A stretch of 64,000 nt of DNA from Paenibacillus sp. R14(2021) (GTDB lineage: Bacteria; Bacillota; Bacilli; Paenibacillales; Paenibacillaceae). How positions within the stretch are numbered: the first letter of the stretch is position 1; each line of letters starts with the position of its first letter. The DNA lies in the NCBI RefSeq assembly GCF_019431355.1, contig NZ_CP080269.1:2903501-2967500 (forward strand), read 5' to 3'. The notes beneath the pieces were generated by a model, which worked only from the letters and a program-made list of their open reading frames with translations, did no database searches and had not been told where the DNA came from. Shown one piece after another: positions 9,701 to 18,167 of the stretch. The position numbers and the translations under genes are program-made.

Positions 9701-11600
9701 CCCAGCCCTCGTTAACATCCAGCTTCGTATTCTCATAACCTGCCGGCAGCTGAATTTCAGCCGTATCGCCTGTTAAATCAACAATTTGTTCGCCTGGTGC
9801 CACTGTGCGGGTAAGTAGGTATCCTGTTTCTGTATCTGCATCGAACAGCTTGGCGATCAACGAAATCTTATGATCTGTTTGAATATAAAGCTCGGTCTGA
9901 TGATTCGCGCCAAATCTGGCTATTCCTGGCCAGCTGGCGAGCTGCTCTTGATCATCCATGACCGAGAAGAGAAGCGAGTCACCAGCATGCGCCAAGTCGG
10001 ACTTAACGGTAACCTGTTTCAACCCTGCGCTATCCAACTGAATGTCTTGGTCATCGCGAGATACCGTACGATGATACACGACCTCATTTTGACCGTCCGA
10101 TGCAGTCCCGTTTACTTCGAGTTCATACTCGCGTCCCTTAAGCAAATTAGCGTAGGGAATGATGAAAGTCCCATCGTTTGATGCCTTCGCTTGGTAAATT
10201 AGCTTCGTATTGTAAATATTGCTGCCTTCGTTCGCGTCCCACACTCCTGCCGGCTGCTTCTCGAACAGGAAGACTTGGCCTTCTTGCAGAGGTTGTCCCG
10301 CTTCGTTCTCTGCATGAACAACCAAACCTTTGCCTTCGTAACTAGACGTGTCTTTGATGATGACTGATTTATGCACACTGAGCTGGTGATCGAATCCTTT
10401 AGCGGAGAACTCAACATCGTAAGTGCCAGCTGCAAGCGGAGGAATAAAGGTATGATTCAAGCTCCCGTTCTGTGTATCTTCTTCAAAAATCGTCTTTCCT
10501 TGACTGTCTGTCATTTTAGTATGAAAACCGTTTAAGTTCACGATCTCATTGCCAATTTGTTCGTACGAATAACTTAAATAAAAATCTCCATTCGCAACTG
10601 TAACATCCGAATAAAATTGTTTTGTTGAAATATCCGAATATCGAACGGAGATTTGAGGTACTCCCAATTGAAGCTCTTGCTCGCCATTTGCTTCAAAATA
10701 GCTCGCCCAGGATTTGACCCGCTCTCCCCCCTCAATCTCCTCTTGCTGATAGAAAGAAAGATTGTATCTCCCCTTGGTTAGAATTAAATTATTGATATCG
10801 GTATAGGCAGCCAATGAATTAGCGGAGTATATCGAAACATTCGGCAGTTCCGGCAGATGAGTCCTAGAAGCAGCTGCTACATCCGCGGTATTAAAGGACA
10901 GACTGGCACCTTCTGCAACCTGAATCGTTTTTCGAAGCAAATACCCATCTCGATTCTTCACACCCGAATAACCTAATTCTAGTTTTCCAGGTTTGGCAAA
11001 AATGGAAATAGCACTGCTTGGGAGGACTGTCTGGCCAAAAAATTGATTGCTGTAGCTAACAGACAATTGCCGATTCGTCCAGTCCGATAATGACGAAAGA
11101 TCGAGCGGTACTTCCACGGCATCCTCATCAATCATCCACGTATTCAATGCAGTAAGCTCCTCTGTTGTCATCGTATCATTATCGATGTAAAGGAGATGTT
11201 TTCCAGTAGAATCATTCTTGTAGAGCACGGACAAAGATATATTTACCGCGGCTCCAGCAGGAATCGTAACTCGACCCAAATCGAGCTTGCCATTAACAAT
11301 ATCGGCTCTATAACTCATATAATTGCTTACATTTACGTAGGCATAACCGAGCGGCTCAATTGTATACCCCTCTATCGTCCCCATCGGGATCATGCCGACC
11401 ATAATGCCGTCTCCAGCTGCGGAAGCATCTTTCTCCGCACCTTCGCTGCCCGGAAGCGGCAACTCCTGATTAACCGGCAGCGGTAAGGTCTGATCCTGCT
11501 GTTCGGGATTGTCCCCTGCTGCCGCTTTCGATTGCATTGGCATCGCAAGCGTAAATAGAAGTACGAAGCTGATGATGCCTGTTGTCCAACGTTTGAACAT
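6747..11600 (-). CDS. Giant secreted S-layer homology (SLH) domain protein
   Basis: 1617 residues. Signal peptide: MFKRW, a hydrophobic core and a cleavage-like QSKAAAG near residue 28. The long middle is beta-rich and repetitive in style (Ig/CNA-like segments) without a recognised catalytic motif. A poly-Gly/Pro hinge (PGGGSPGGGGG) lies near residue 1240. Three SLH repeats occupy about the last 180 residues, each with the FKD...WA..AI start and the ITRE/VTRAE signature, and would anchor the protein to pyruvylated wall polymer. It has its own extended -10 promoter and GGGGGAAAAG before ATG. Function of the central part is not recognised; it could be structural or bind carbohydrate. Confidence 0.88.
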   Translation of the reverse strand: MFKRWTTGIISFVLLFTLAMPMQSKAAAGDNPEQQDQTLPLPVNQELPLPGSEGAEKDASAAGDGIMVGMIPMGTIEGYTIEPLGYAYVNVSNYMSYRADIVNGKLDLGRVTIPAGAAVNISLSVLYKNDSTGKHLLYIDNDTMTTEELTALNTWMIDEDAVEVPLDLSSLSDWTNRQLSVSYSNQFFGQTVLPSSAISIFAKPGKLELGYSGVKNRDGYLLRKTIQVAEGASLSFNTADVAAASRTHLPELPNVSIYSANSLAAYTDINNLILTKGRYNLSFYQQEEIEGGERVKSWASYFEANGEQELQLGVPQISVRYSDISTKQFYSDVTVANGDFYLSYSYEQIGNEIVNLNGFHTKMTDSQGKTIFEEDTQNGSLNHTFIPPLAAGTYDVEFSAKGFDHQLSVHKSVIIKDTSSYEGKGLVVHAENEAGQPLQEGQVFLFEKQPAGVWDANEGSNIYNTKLIYQAKASNDGTFIIPYANLLKGREYELEVNGTASDGQNEVVYHRTVSRDDQDIQLDSAGLKQVTVKSDLAHAGDSLLFSVMDDQEQLASWPGIARFGANHQTELYIQTDHKISLIAKLFDADTETGYLLTRTVAPGEQIVDLTGDTAEIQLPAGYENTKLDVNEGWGQKQFADRYMVTKGTDITASYYVESDGYRYSFSKHLGVVNGSTTLGIGHDFINRRTDTQFFSAGQLNSRVYTDYRDKLDNQLQDVSPVTVAKIADRIESTGIPFTAGIGGQKKVMTISDDQGTLIYESDDQPNAGNRAAGSSVLDYQLYDQSDQTVGDGAHTSSPLDVHFDMPNQPGSYALKLENQNFPSDVIALTGQAQVASYGGTDRQIPITLPAGYELYSLYGSAQLQQLDGDMVDVNMWVSNGELSISGVGNLIPDKKYALHVQLFLKSSDGEQVMYYNQLVLTGDQISNLQKIDAPSSVVTVAPKLRDLPSDFQVRTIQLEFPVIGFEDKRFTASINNYGYYDSFTMPKIVMNPQDFRILLSGSDGASTAYNLIRQVHVDRSTGKPTITDPGTHLLKLQDSRLFQSIDSISSSPWYSYGYYSWGTLLDKAYVSTGRQQFRIGTETSSIEEEPWQLFWTTRSSYNLQQDTVIPFTGHVDSSKSSLKIAQRMENGRVVIKAQPEFVSGDLKLEEIDVKRSGYYSSVPGIVTLRDSSQKKVYEALTYYWMDGFEISKTLADGTYSITFSQPVGPNEEAVLTNSFTVGSNPGGGSPGGGGGGGVMLPGGEDTNAEAPNSITFKAEDVPAPVNGTVTLQMKDKEIAIIPASILSGDGAKDTIELEGSHGKASLPPAVLEQLANLVGKDKLADAQITLSMKPVSDAELAGAVKSTDETDVQPAGTVYAFKLSITAKDGSPIVLSTFNEPITLTFELDADADKHLTNVYYIAEDGSLTYVPARLENGKLIAEVSHFSTYGVLELHKSFKDVSATFWAHDAIESLAAKQIVKGITPDTFAPNKTVTRAEFTSMLVHALGLTSDQSASFKDVPVNAWYASAVAAAYEHHLIKGVSADTFAPNKSITREEMAVILANALKLQHTDSSASQGVTFKDAAQISSWAVDAVGIALSNELIQGDSKGMFNPKDMATRAEAAKMLANLLKQTDR

Positions 11601-11657
11601 TCGTCTTTTCCCCCAATGTAACTACCAATAATAGAATAGATTAAATAACTATGGAGA

Positions 11658-11666
11658 ATTATAGCA
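11658..11666 (-). promoter_or_regulatory. Extended -10 promoter of the SLH gene
   Basis: TGCTATAAT on the minus strand, a perfect TATAAT with the TGn extension, 58 nt upstream of the ATG at 11600. No convincing -35 is present, as is usual for extended -10 promoters. Confidence 0.5.
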
Positions 11667-11899
11667 TCAAATACGACTCGCAATTCGTCGAAATATGTCG
11701 GTAGGCTTATTTTTTTCTAGCCAAATCGTATTATCCCAATACTCAAGCTCTACTCCAGTACGGATTTGCGGTACTTTTGATCCGTTTATACAGGCATGAT
11801 GCCCCCCTTTTCTCGCCCCGGCGTCGAATAACGACAATGAATATGGAAATAATTTGTTATTACGTTGCTATTTTGCAGAATGGAGGTTGATGGTGTCCA

Positions 11900-13213
11900 A
11901 TGATTGAACAAGTGAAGCATCGCTTCTCGCGAACCGGCGATCTGTTCGGCCAGCGGGTCGTGATTCGTGACGCCTCGCTCTTCGTATGCGGGCTTCGGTC
12001 ACTGATCGACTTCCCGCAGAGCGTCGACTTGCTGCGTATGCAGTCGCTCGGCACCGCGGAATCGGGACCAAGCGTAATGGACGCGCTGCTTGGGCTTGGA
12101 TACGAGCTGAAGCCGGATGACGAAGATAAAGCCTGCGCGGAAATCCTGAACGGCATGCTTGTCGTCATCGACGAAGGCTCTAATCGATGTCTGTGCCTTT
12201 ATCCCATTCGAAATCAGCTCAGCCGTTCCTTATCCACGCCGCTCATGGAAAATAACATCCGGGGCTCGGGCACGTCTTTCAATGAGGATATCGACACCAA
12301 CATCGGCCTTCTCCGCAAGCAGTTCAACACGCATGATCTTGGACTCACCACCTATACGTTCGGAAGTACGGTCAAGAGCCGGGTCATTGTGTCCTATATG
12401 AAGGGCAGCGTGGAACCTAAAATGCTGCAAGCCTTGACCGAGAAGCTGGAATCGCAATTAAACCAGGGCGTCGCCAATTTACAGGATCTATCGAATATTT
12501 TGAAGTTTCCGAAATTATCACTCGTTTCCAGGTATAACGCGACCGAATTGCCCCAAAATGCATCGCGTGCCTTGCGTTCCGGAAAGATTGTACTGTTTGT
12601 AGAACGGTTTCCGTTTGCCTTGGTCGTACCGAGCCTCATAACGGACATGCTCGTGACGGAAGACGATATGAATCACCCGGCCGTCTATATGTTCTTGTTC
12701 CGCGCGATCCGTCTGATCGGCTTGATCACCACGCTGATTTTCCCGGGTCTCTACGTTGCGCTGGTCTCCGTCAATCCGGACGTGCTTCAGTTCGAGCTGG
12801 CCCATTCGATCGCGATGAGCCGCCTGGACGTACCTTACCCCGCCATCGTCGAAACGTTGATTTTGCTCTTCGTCTTGGAATTAATCATGGAGGCGATTAT
12901 TCGGCTCCCCTCCAGCATCGGACCTACGGTCACGATGGTCGGCGGTATCGTACTTGGACAAGCGGTCGTGACGGCCAAGCTGGTGAGCAATTTGCTCATT
13001 ATCGTCCTTGCTGCCGTCACGATCGCCAATGCAACCGTCGTTGGCTATCAGAACTCCCTCACCATCCGCCTGTTTAAATATTTGCTCTTGTTTCTATCGA
13101 CGATCTTCGGCGTTCTCGGCCTTTTATCGGGCCTCGTGATCATCGTTGCCTATTTAAGCAGTGTTCGGACACTAGACGTTCCTTATTTGCAATTAAAACC
13201 CAAAGGTGATTAG
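11900..13213 (+). CDS. GerA-type spore germination receptor, A subunit
   Basis: 437 residues. A soluble N-terminal domain of about 215 residues contains the family motif RGSGTSFNEDIDTNI near residue 121; it is followed by the conserved LILFVERFPFALVVPS-like region and then about five membrane helices ending near residue 425. This subunit of the inner spore membrane germinant receptor acts with the B permease and C lipoprotein encoded next. ATG at 11900 follows GGAGG at an unusually long spacing of 13 nt; the frame is closed by TGA just upstream, so no earlier start exists. Which germinant is sensed cannot be told. Confidence 0.93.
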   Translation: MIEQVKHRFSRTGDLFGQRVVIRDASLFVCGLRSLIDFPQSVDLLRMQSLGTAESGPSVMDALLGLGYELKPDDEDKACAEILNGMLVVIDEGSNRCLCLYPIRNQLSRSLSTPLMENNIRGSGTSFNEDIDTNIGLLRKQFNTHDLGLTTYTFGSTVKSRVIVSYMKGSVEPKMLQALTEKLESQLNQGVANLQDLSNILKFPKLSLVSRYNATELPQNASRALRSGKIVLFVERFPFALVVPSLITDMLVTEDDMNHPAVYMFLFRAIRLIGLITTLIFPGLYVALVSVNPDVLQFELAHSIAMSRLDVPYPAIVETLILLFVLELIMEAIIRLPSSIGPTVTMVGGIVLGQAVVTAKLVSNLLIIVLAAVTIANATVVGYQNSLTIRLFKYLLLFLSTIFGVLGLLSGLVIIVAYLSSVRTLDVPYLQLKPKGD

Positions 13214-14305
13214 ATGACTAAAAATATGCATGTCGCCGTAGCCTACGTGATTACGCATATGGGATTGATGTTTTACTCCTACCCTGCCGATGTCATTGAG
13301 AGCACCAAGGAAGCGCACTGGCTGCCGATCATGGTTGGTTTCCTGTTCCATCTGACGATCATTTCCGTTTACATGAAGGGAATCAGCCTCATGAAGGGAC
13401 AGAATCTCATTACCGTCCTTATGAACAAGAACAAAGGGCTTGCTTGGGCTGCCCTCTTTCCCGTATCTGTTTACCTGTTCGTCAACATTATCCTGACCGT
13501 TCGATCTTATGCCGAAATTATCTCGATCATCTTCCTGTCCAATACGCCGCTCTGGGTGCTGATGCTGCTGCTGCTCATCATTCCCGCGTATATGGCGCTT
13601 CATGGAGGTGCCAAGGGACTGATGCGAACGTCTTTATTGCTCGCCATCCTGTTTATCCTCCCGATTCTGTTTGTGCTGATCAATTCGTTTCAACATGTGG
13701 ACTTTCGTTACGCGCTGCCGCTTCTCCCTACCAGTTCGCATATGTTCTCGTTCCTGCTTCACCCTGCCTACTACAAAAGCATATTTGTATTTACGGCCGG
13801 CTTCCTCTTTCTTGGTTTCATTCCTTCCAGCGTGCCTTATAAGCCCAAAACGATAATTAAAAGCAGCTTTATGCTATTGCCGCTATATCTGTTCTCCGTC
13901 TATATTCCGATCTTGACCCTAGGACAAGAAACGGCACGGCAGCTCGAATTCCCCTATACGTTCACGGTAGATACCATTGAAATCGACTGGCTGATGTTTG
14001 ATCGGATAACCGTCTTCATGCTGCTCAGCTTGATGGCGTTCTCCATGATGTTTATCGCTGTAACGTTCTGGTGCCTTCAAACGGTCATTCGTCAAAGCAT
14101 CAAAGACATACGGCCATTGTATCTCATGCCTGTGATCGTCGTCGTTTCTTTCAGCGTTTGCTTAAGTATTCCGGACTGGAAAATAGTCGATCATGCTTAT
14201 CAGCTGAATTCTTATCTAAGAGGGTATGTGGCGCTTACGATTCCGCCCATTGCGCTCATTGCCGGCCGCTCCTACATACGTCAGATGAATCGAGAGTTGA
14301 AGTGA
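13214..14305 (+). CDS. GerB-type spore germination permease subunit
   Basis: 363 residues with about ten membrane helices, the size and layout of the GerB/APC-type family. Its ATG abuts the stop codon of the A subunit, consistent with translational coupling. In the receptor this subunit is thought to bind the germinant in the spore inner membrane. Confidence 0.92.
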   Translation: MTKNMHVAVAYVITHMGLMFYSYPADVIESTKEAHWLPIMVGFLFHLTIISVYMKGISLMKGQNLITVLMNKNKGLAWAALFPVSVYLFVNIILTVRSYAEIISIIFLSNTPLWVLMLLLLIIPAYMALHGGAKGLMRTSLLLAILFILPILFVLINSFQHVDFRYALPLLPTSSHMFSFLLHPAYYKSIFVFTAGFLFLGFIPSSVPYKPKTIIKSSFMLLPLYLFSVYIPILTLGQETARQLEFPYTFTVDTIEIDWLMFDRITVFMLLSLMAFSMMFIAVTFWCLQTVIRQSIKDIRPLYLMPVIVVVSFSVCLSIPDWKIVDHAYQLNSYLRGYVALTIPPIALIAGRSYIRQMNRELK

Positions 14306-14307
14306 CC

Positions 14308-15363
14308 ATGCTGAAATGCATCGCCGCCCTTACCGCTCTGGTCCTGCTCAGCGGCTGCTGGGACAATAAAGATATCAATCACCGGGCGCTGCCGGTGGCG
14401 ATGGGGATCTCGTACAAGCACGGGAATTATACCGTGTACCTGGATATCCCCCGTGTAAGCGAACACGACAATGGCATTCAAATCATCGCAGCCACCGGGG
14501 AGTCCATCAGCGAAGTCATCGACCATATTAGTATGAATATGGAAAGCCAAGTGGATCTCCTGCATTTGAAAGTCATCGTCGTCGATAGAACGTTCGCTTC
14601 GTTCGGACTAAACGAAGCCGTCGAGAGCCTGATCCGCTCAGGGCATATCGCTCCCAAAACGACCTTCGTCATCAGCGACGAGCCGCTCGATCGATTTTTT
14701 GAACGCCTCGATGCGACTTCCAAAAACGACGGAACGGCGCTCTATGACTATTTTCAAAAAGACGCGGGGTGGAGTCCTGAGATTGCGTATACGCAGCTGT
14801 GGAAAATTTTCCGAAGCATCCATTCGTACACCAATGATGTCGCTATTCCGCTTATCAAATCCGGAGATACGACAATTCTTCAGAGCACGGGCTCTGCGAT
14901 CATGAAGAACGGCAAAATGGTCAGTAAATTGAACAATGAGCAAACGCTGCTGTATAACGTGTTTAACGGATTGAGCACGCAAGGCAAAATCGAAGTGACG
15001 GGGCACGGAACGATTCAGATCGTTAGCAGCCGCATCCGAAACCGGGGCTACTTCATAGGCGAACAGCCGCATTTGAAGAGCACCATTTATTTGAAGGTTA
15101 TTCTCCTCGACACCCGCGGAAACCCGTCCACGGATGTGATCAAATCGGAGCTGAAAACCATTGTTTTGCAGCGCTTCAAACAGATGTTCACGACCATACA
15201 GCGGTCCAAGGCCGATGTTTTCGGACTTGGACAATACTTCAGAAACGATCTGACCCGGGCAGAACTGGCGAACTGGCGGTCGGATTATTTGCCCCGAATC
15301 CAAATCGATCTGGAGGTGAAGACTGTCGTCCGGAATACCGGGAACTTGAAAACTCGGACTTGA
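14308..15363 (+). CDS. GerC-type spore germination lipoprotein
   Basis: 351 residues. A lipoprotein signal is seen directly: MLKC, hydrophobic core, lipobox LLSG-C with Cys17, then WDNKDIN, the typical start of mature GerC proteins. ATG at 14308 is 2 nt after the permease stop; a longer reading frame upstream is an artefact inside gerB. It completes the three-gene A-B-C receptor operon and is followed by a strong terminator. Confidence 0.94.
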   Translation: MLKCIAALTALVLLSGCWDNKDINHRALPVAMGISYKHGNYTVYLDIPRVSEHDNGIQIIAATGESISEVIDHISMNMESQVDLLHLKVIVVDRTFASFGLNEAVESLIRSGHIAPKTTFVISDEPLDRFFERLDATSKNDGTALYDYFQKDAGWSPEIAYTQLWKIFRSIHSYTNDVAIPLIKSGDTTILQSTGSAIMKNGKMVSKLNNEQTLLYNVFNGLSTQGKIEVTGHGTIQIVSSRIRNRGYFIGEQPHLKSTIYLKVILLDTRGNPSTDVIKSELKTIVLQRFKQMFTTIQRSKADVFGLGQYFRNDLTRAELANWRSDYLPRIQIDLEVKTVVRNTGNLKTRT

Positions 15364-15411
15364 TAAGGATCGCACATCCGGAGAGACACTATCAAAAGGG
15401 AACGACAAATC

Positions 15412-15441
15412 AAAAACCCGCGAGCAAGCTCGCGGGTTTTT
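15412..15441 (+). terminator. Terminator of the ger operon
   Basis: 13-bp perfect stem AAAAACCCGCGAG / CTCGCGGGTTTTT with a 4-nt loop, 48 nt after the gerC stop. A/T runs on both sides make it usable in both directions. Confidence 0.93.
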
Positions 15442-15665
15442 GACTGCTCCGGCTTGGTACAGCCGGAAAAGAACGAGGTTCCCTCCGGGTATTTTATCAT
15501 TAGATTCGCGGCCCCAATATAAGGAAGGACCTGTTTAATACGGCTATACCGTTTAGTTGCGCAGAAGATACAAGGCCACAAAAATGTGCCCACTTCTCAA
15601 ATAGACGTACCGAGACTAATAATAATAAGTACAGAACAACATCTCAAATAAGGAGTGAGGTATTC
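15442..15665. other. Gap upstream of the DoxX gene
   Basis: No coding signal. A small stem (CCGGCTT...AGCCGG near 15449-15466) is visible. AAGGAGTGAGGT just before 15666 is the ribosome binding site of the next gene. Nothing else recognised. Confidence 0.4.
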
Positions 15666-16034
15666 ATGTCCATATTAAATCTGATCTTGCAAGTCCTGTT
15701 GATTCTCGTTTTCCTCATGGGCGGCATCATGAACACGGCCGGCGTCAAGGCGCAAGTCGAAGCCTTCAGGAATCTGGAACTGCCTCAATGGTTCCGCGCC
15801 GTGACCGGTATCCTTCAATTGGTCGGCGCTGCCGGTCTTGCCGTTGGCTTCTGGTACCCGGGCATCCTGGCATGGGCCGGACTCTGGTTTGCCATCATGA
15901 TGCTGATCGCTGTCCTGTCGCACGTGCGGGTTAAGGATTCTTTCGGCAAAACGCTTCCCGCGCTTATCATTTGCATCATCGCAATCGTTCTGCTTATCAA
16001 CAACACGGACGGCTTCCAGCATCCGTTCTCGTAA
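15666..16034 (+). CDS. DoxX family membrane protein
   Basis: 122 residues, four predicted membrane helices and the small-residue-rich pattern of DoxX-like proteins (LMGGIMNTAGVKAQVEAF, then QLVGAAGLAVGFW). AAGGAGTGAGG precedes the ATG. Family members are linked to redox or quinone-related membrane functions, without a defined reaction here. It lies 50 nt before a flavin-dependent oxidoreductase gene and is probably cotranscribed with it. Confidence 0.82.
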   Translation: MSILNLILQVLLILVFLMGGIMNTAGVKAQVEAFRNLELPQWFRAVTGILQLVGAAGLAVGFWYPGILAWAGLWFAIMMLIAVLSHVRVKDSFGKTLPALIICIIAIVLLINNTDGFQHPFS

Positions 16035-16083
16035 TCGGTCCGTACCCACGCGCAACTTAGACTAGACAGAAGAAGGTGCTATC

Positions 16084-17175
16084 ATGAATCATCATTTCTT
16101 ATCCGCAGCAAATTCGCCCTCGCCCCTATTTGAATTTGGATTATATACGTTCGGAGACCTGTTTTCAGGACCTGATGGCGCTCCGGTCTCTCCGCGGCAG
16201 CGGCTCCTGGAAATCTTTGAAGCAGCGCAATTAGCCGACGATGCCGGGCTCGATGTCTTCGGCGCGGGAGAGCATCATACCTTGGAATTCGCCGTCTCCT
16301 CCACGCCGGTCGTGCTTGCCGCGATCGCGCAAGCGACCCGGAAGATCAAGCTCACAAGCGCGACCACGGTGCTCAGCACCGTCGATCCCGTGAGACTGTT
16401 CGAAGATTTCGCCACCTTGGACCTGATCTCGGGCGGACGGGCCGAAATCATAGCGGGCCGAGGGGCGTTCGTGGATTCTTTCCCGCTGTTCGGCTACGAC
16501 CTCAATGATTATCAGCGGCTGTTTGCCGAGAAAATCGATCTGCTGCTGCAGCTGGGCAAACAAGAGCGGATCACATGGAGCGGCAGCTTCCGGAGCTCGC
16601 TGGACCGATCGGAAATCGCTCCCCGTCCCCTGCAGCAGGTACTGCCACTCTGGATTGGCGTCGGCGGTACGCCGGGGAGCGCCGTCAATGCAGGCAAGCT
16701 AGGCCTCGGCATGGCACTCGCGCTGCTAGGCGGCACGCCGGAGCAAGCGAAATCGCTAGTGGATCTGTACCGGCAGGCAGGCGTACAGGCCGGACATGAC
16801 AGGAACAAACTGAAGGTTGCAGTGACGAGTCACGGCTATGTCGGCGACACCTCGCAGCAGGCGATGAATGAATTCTATCCTTATTACAGCCGTTACATGG
16901 GCCACTTCTTAAGCCGAAGAACCGGCGCCGCTCACATCGCGCGGAATACATTCGATCAGATGGCCGGTCCGGGCACGGTCATGGCCGTGGGAAGTCCGCA
17001 GCAGGTCATCGAGAAGATTTTGCATCAGCACGAGCTGTTCGGCCACAGCCGGTTTATCATGCAGCTAGATATCGGCGGGATGCCCTTCGCGCAGGTTGCC
17101 AAAGCCATTGAGCTTCTGGCGGTGAAGGTAGCGCCCGTCGTCAGGCAAGAAATTGCCCGCCGAGAAGCGCGGTAA
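16084..17175 (+). CDS. Luciferase-like (LLM class) flavin-dependent oxidoreductase
   Basis: 363 residues, cytoplasmic. The bacterial-luciferase-like TIM-barrel pattern is visible: GLDVFGAGEHH near residue 57, LTSATTVLSTVDPVRLFEDFATLD, SGGRAEIIAGRG, and a C-terminal GSPQQVIEKI. Such enzymes use reduced flavin to oxidise small organic molecules; substrate unknown. ATG follows GAAGAAGGTG. Its position behind the DoxX gene suggests a common stress or detoxification role, which is inference. Confidence 0.86.
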   Translation: MNHHFLSAANSPSPLFEFGLYTFGDLFSGPDGAPVSPRQRLLEIFEAAQLADDAGLDVFGAGEHHTLEFAVSSTPVVLAAIAQATRKIKLTSATTVLSTVDPVRLFEDFATLDLISGGRAEIIAGRGAFVDSFPLFGYDLNDYQRLFAEKIDLLLQLGKQERITWSGSFRSSLDRSEIAPRPLQQVLPLWIGVGGTPGSAVNAGKLGLGMALALLGGTPEQAKSLVDLYRQAGVQAGHDRNKLKVAVTSHGYVGDTSQQAMNEFYPYYSRYMGHFLSRRTGAAHIARNTFDQMAGPGTVMAVGSPQQVIEKILHQHELFGHSRFIMQLDIGGMPFAQVAKAIELLAVKVAPVVRQEIARREAR

Positions 17176-17318
17176 TCTCCTCGTGCGCGCGCTCCGCTCG
17201 AGAGACAGCTAGCACTTTTGCTTCCAGGCAAGCGAAGCAAGCGGGCTAGCCGCTTTCTTACCTCTGCTTTTAATAGGCATCCCGATATTGTCGAAAATCA
17301 TCAAATCTTGCTCACTAC

Positions 17319-17344
17319 AAAAAGACCGCTCTATAAGAAGCGGC
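17319..17344 (-). terminator. Terminator of the DUF4309-like gene
   Basis: On the minus strand CCGCT...AGCGGTC closes a small hairpin followed by TTTTTG (17323-17318), 30 nt beyond the stop at 17375. Confidence 0.55.
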
Positions 17345-17374
17345 CCGAGCATTTGCATTGGATTCATGAGGAGT

Positions 17375-17938
17375 TTAACGCTTCAGCAGATTAATATGGT
17401 CGAGATTTGTACTGCTGTTGAAGATAAACGCGAGTTTGTATTTGCCGCGATTATAAGTAATCTTCTGCTGCACCAAGGATCCGTTCCGGATCGTGACCGT
17501 GCCGGAAGGAGTGCCCCATTGCCGGAAAAGCATCCGCTTCGTTATTCCGCCGATATTCGTCTGCCGTTCGACATTGGTCCCGAAGTAACGCATTTCCCGA
17601 ATCTTGTTCCTCTTGTAGGCAATGGCGTAACCGGGATGCCCCATCTCCGCATGGTATACATCGAACCCGCCTCGCTTGTCCGGTTTGCCGATCTTGGCGA
17701 TGACGTCCTTACGGGTGCTTACTCCTATTTTCAATCCCTTCACCGAGCCTGGAAACTGGCCAAGGAGCGCGGGCTTGTAGAAGCTGTTCAGCGTCTTCAG
17801 CGCCATCGCCGTATCGCTATTGGTCGCTTGCCGCATCAGCTTTGCTGCTTGTAGGGCATCGGCTTGAGCGGTTAATCCGGACGCAAAAACAAGGCTGAAA
17901 AGCGTCACGGAAAGCGCGGCTTTACGAAGTTGGTTCAT
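17375..17938 (-). CDS. Secreted YjgB/DUF4309-like protein
   Basis: 187 residues with a clear signal peptide (MNQLRKAAL, hydrophobic core, AQADA). The mature part has the pattern of DUF4309 proteins: G.LKIGVSTRKDVIAKIGKPDK, then DVYHAEMGHPGYAIAY and a repeat-like second half, all beta-rich. ATG follows ACAGGAGGAT. Function unknown; presumably extracellular or wall associated. The family assignment is by pattern only. Confidence 0.7.
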   Translation of the reverse strand: MNQLRKAALSVTLFSLVFASGLTAQADALQAAKLMRQATNSDTAMALKTLNSFYKPALLGQFPGSVKGLKIGVSTRKDVIAKIGKPDKRGGFDVYHAEMGHPGYAIAYKRNKIREMRYFGTNVERQTNIGGITKRMLFRQWGTPSGTVTIRNGSLVQQKITYNRGKYKLAFIFNSSTNLDHINLLKR

Positions 17939-18000
17939 AGCAAAAATCCTCCTGTATTCGAATTTGTGAGCCAGGATTTGCTCAACTACGTTATTATTTC

Positions 18001-18160
18001 ATTTTATTGGAGTCAGATATGCGTGAACTTGGAAAATTTCTGTTTGTACATCTTCCCCGACCCCCATCGAGATCATATGGTGACCAACAATGTAGACGAT
18101 ATAGGCTAGCAGCGGGCTGAACAGCACCGAGGCAGCTCCTCTTGTTTGTTTATCTAAAAT
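18001..18160 (-). other. Coding-like membrane fragment without start
   Basis: Downstream of the IclR gene, one minus-strand frame stays open and reads TEKWILDKQTRGAASV, then LLAYIVYIVGHHMISMG, and stops near 18000. It looks like the hydrophobic C-terminal end of a membrane protein but has no start or ribosome binding site and overlaps the IclR stop. It may be a gene remnant or chance. Confidence 0.25.
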
Positions 18161-18167
18161 CCACTTC

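Noticed and set aside
14071..14307. N-terminal extension of gerC
   Set aside because: Lies inside gerB; the lipoprotein signal starting at 14308 is the true N-terminus.
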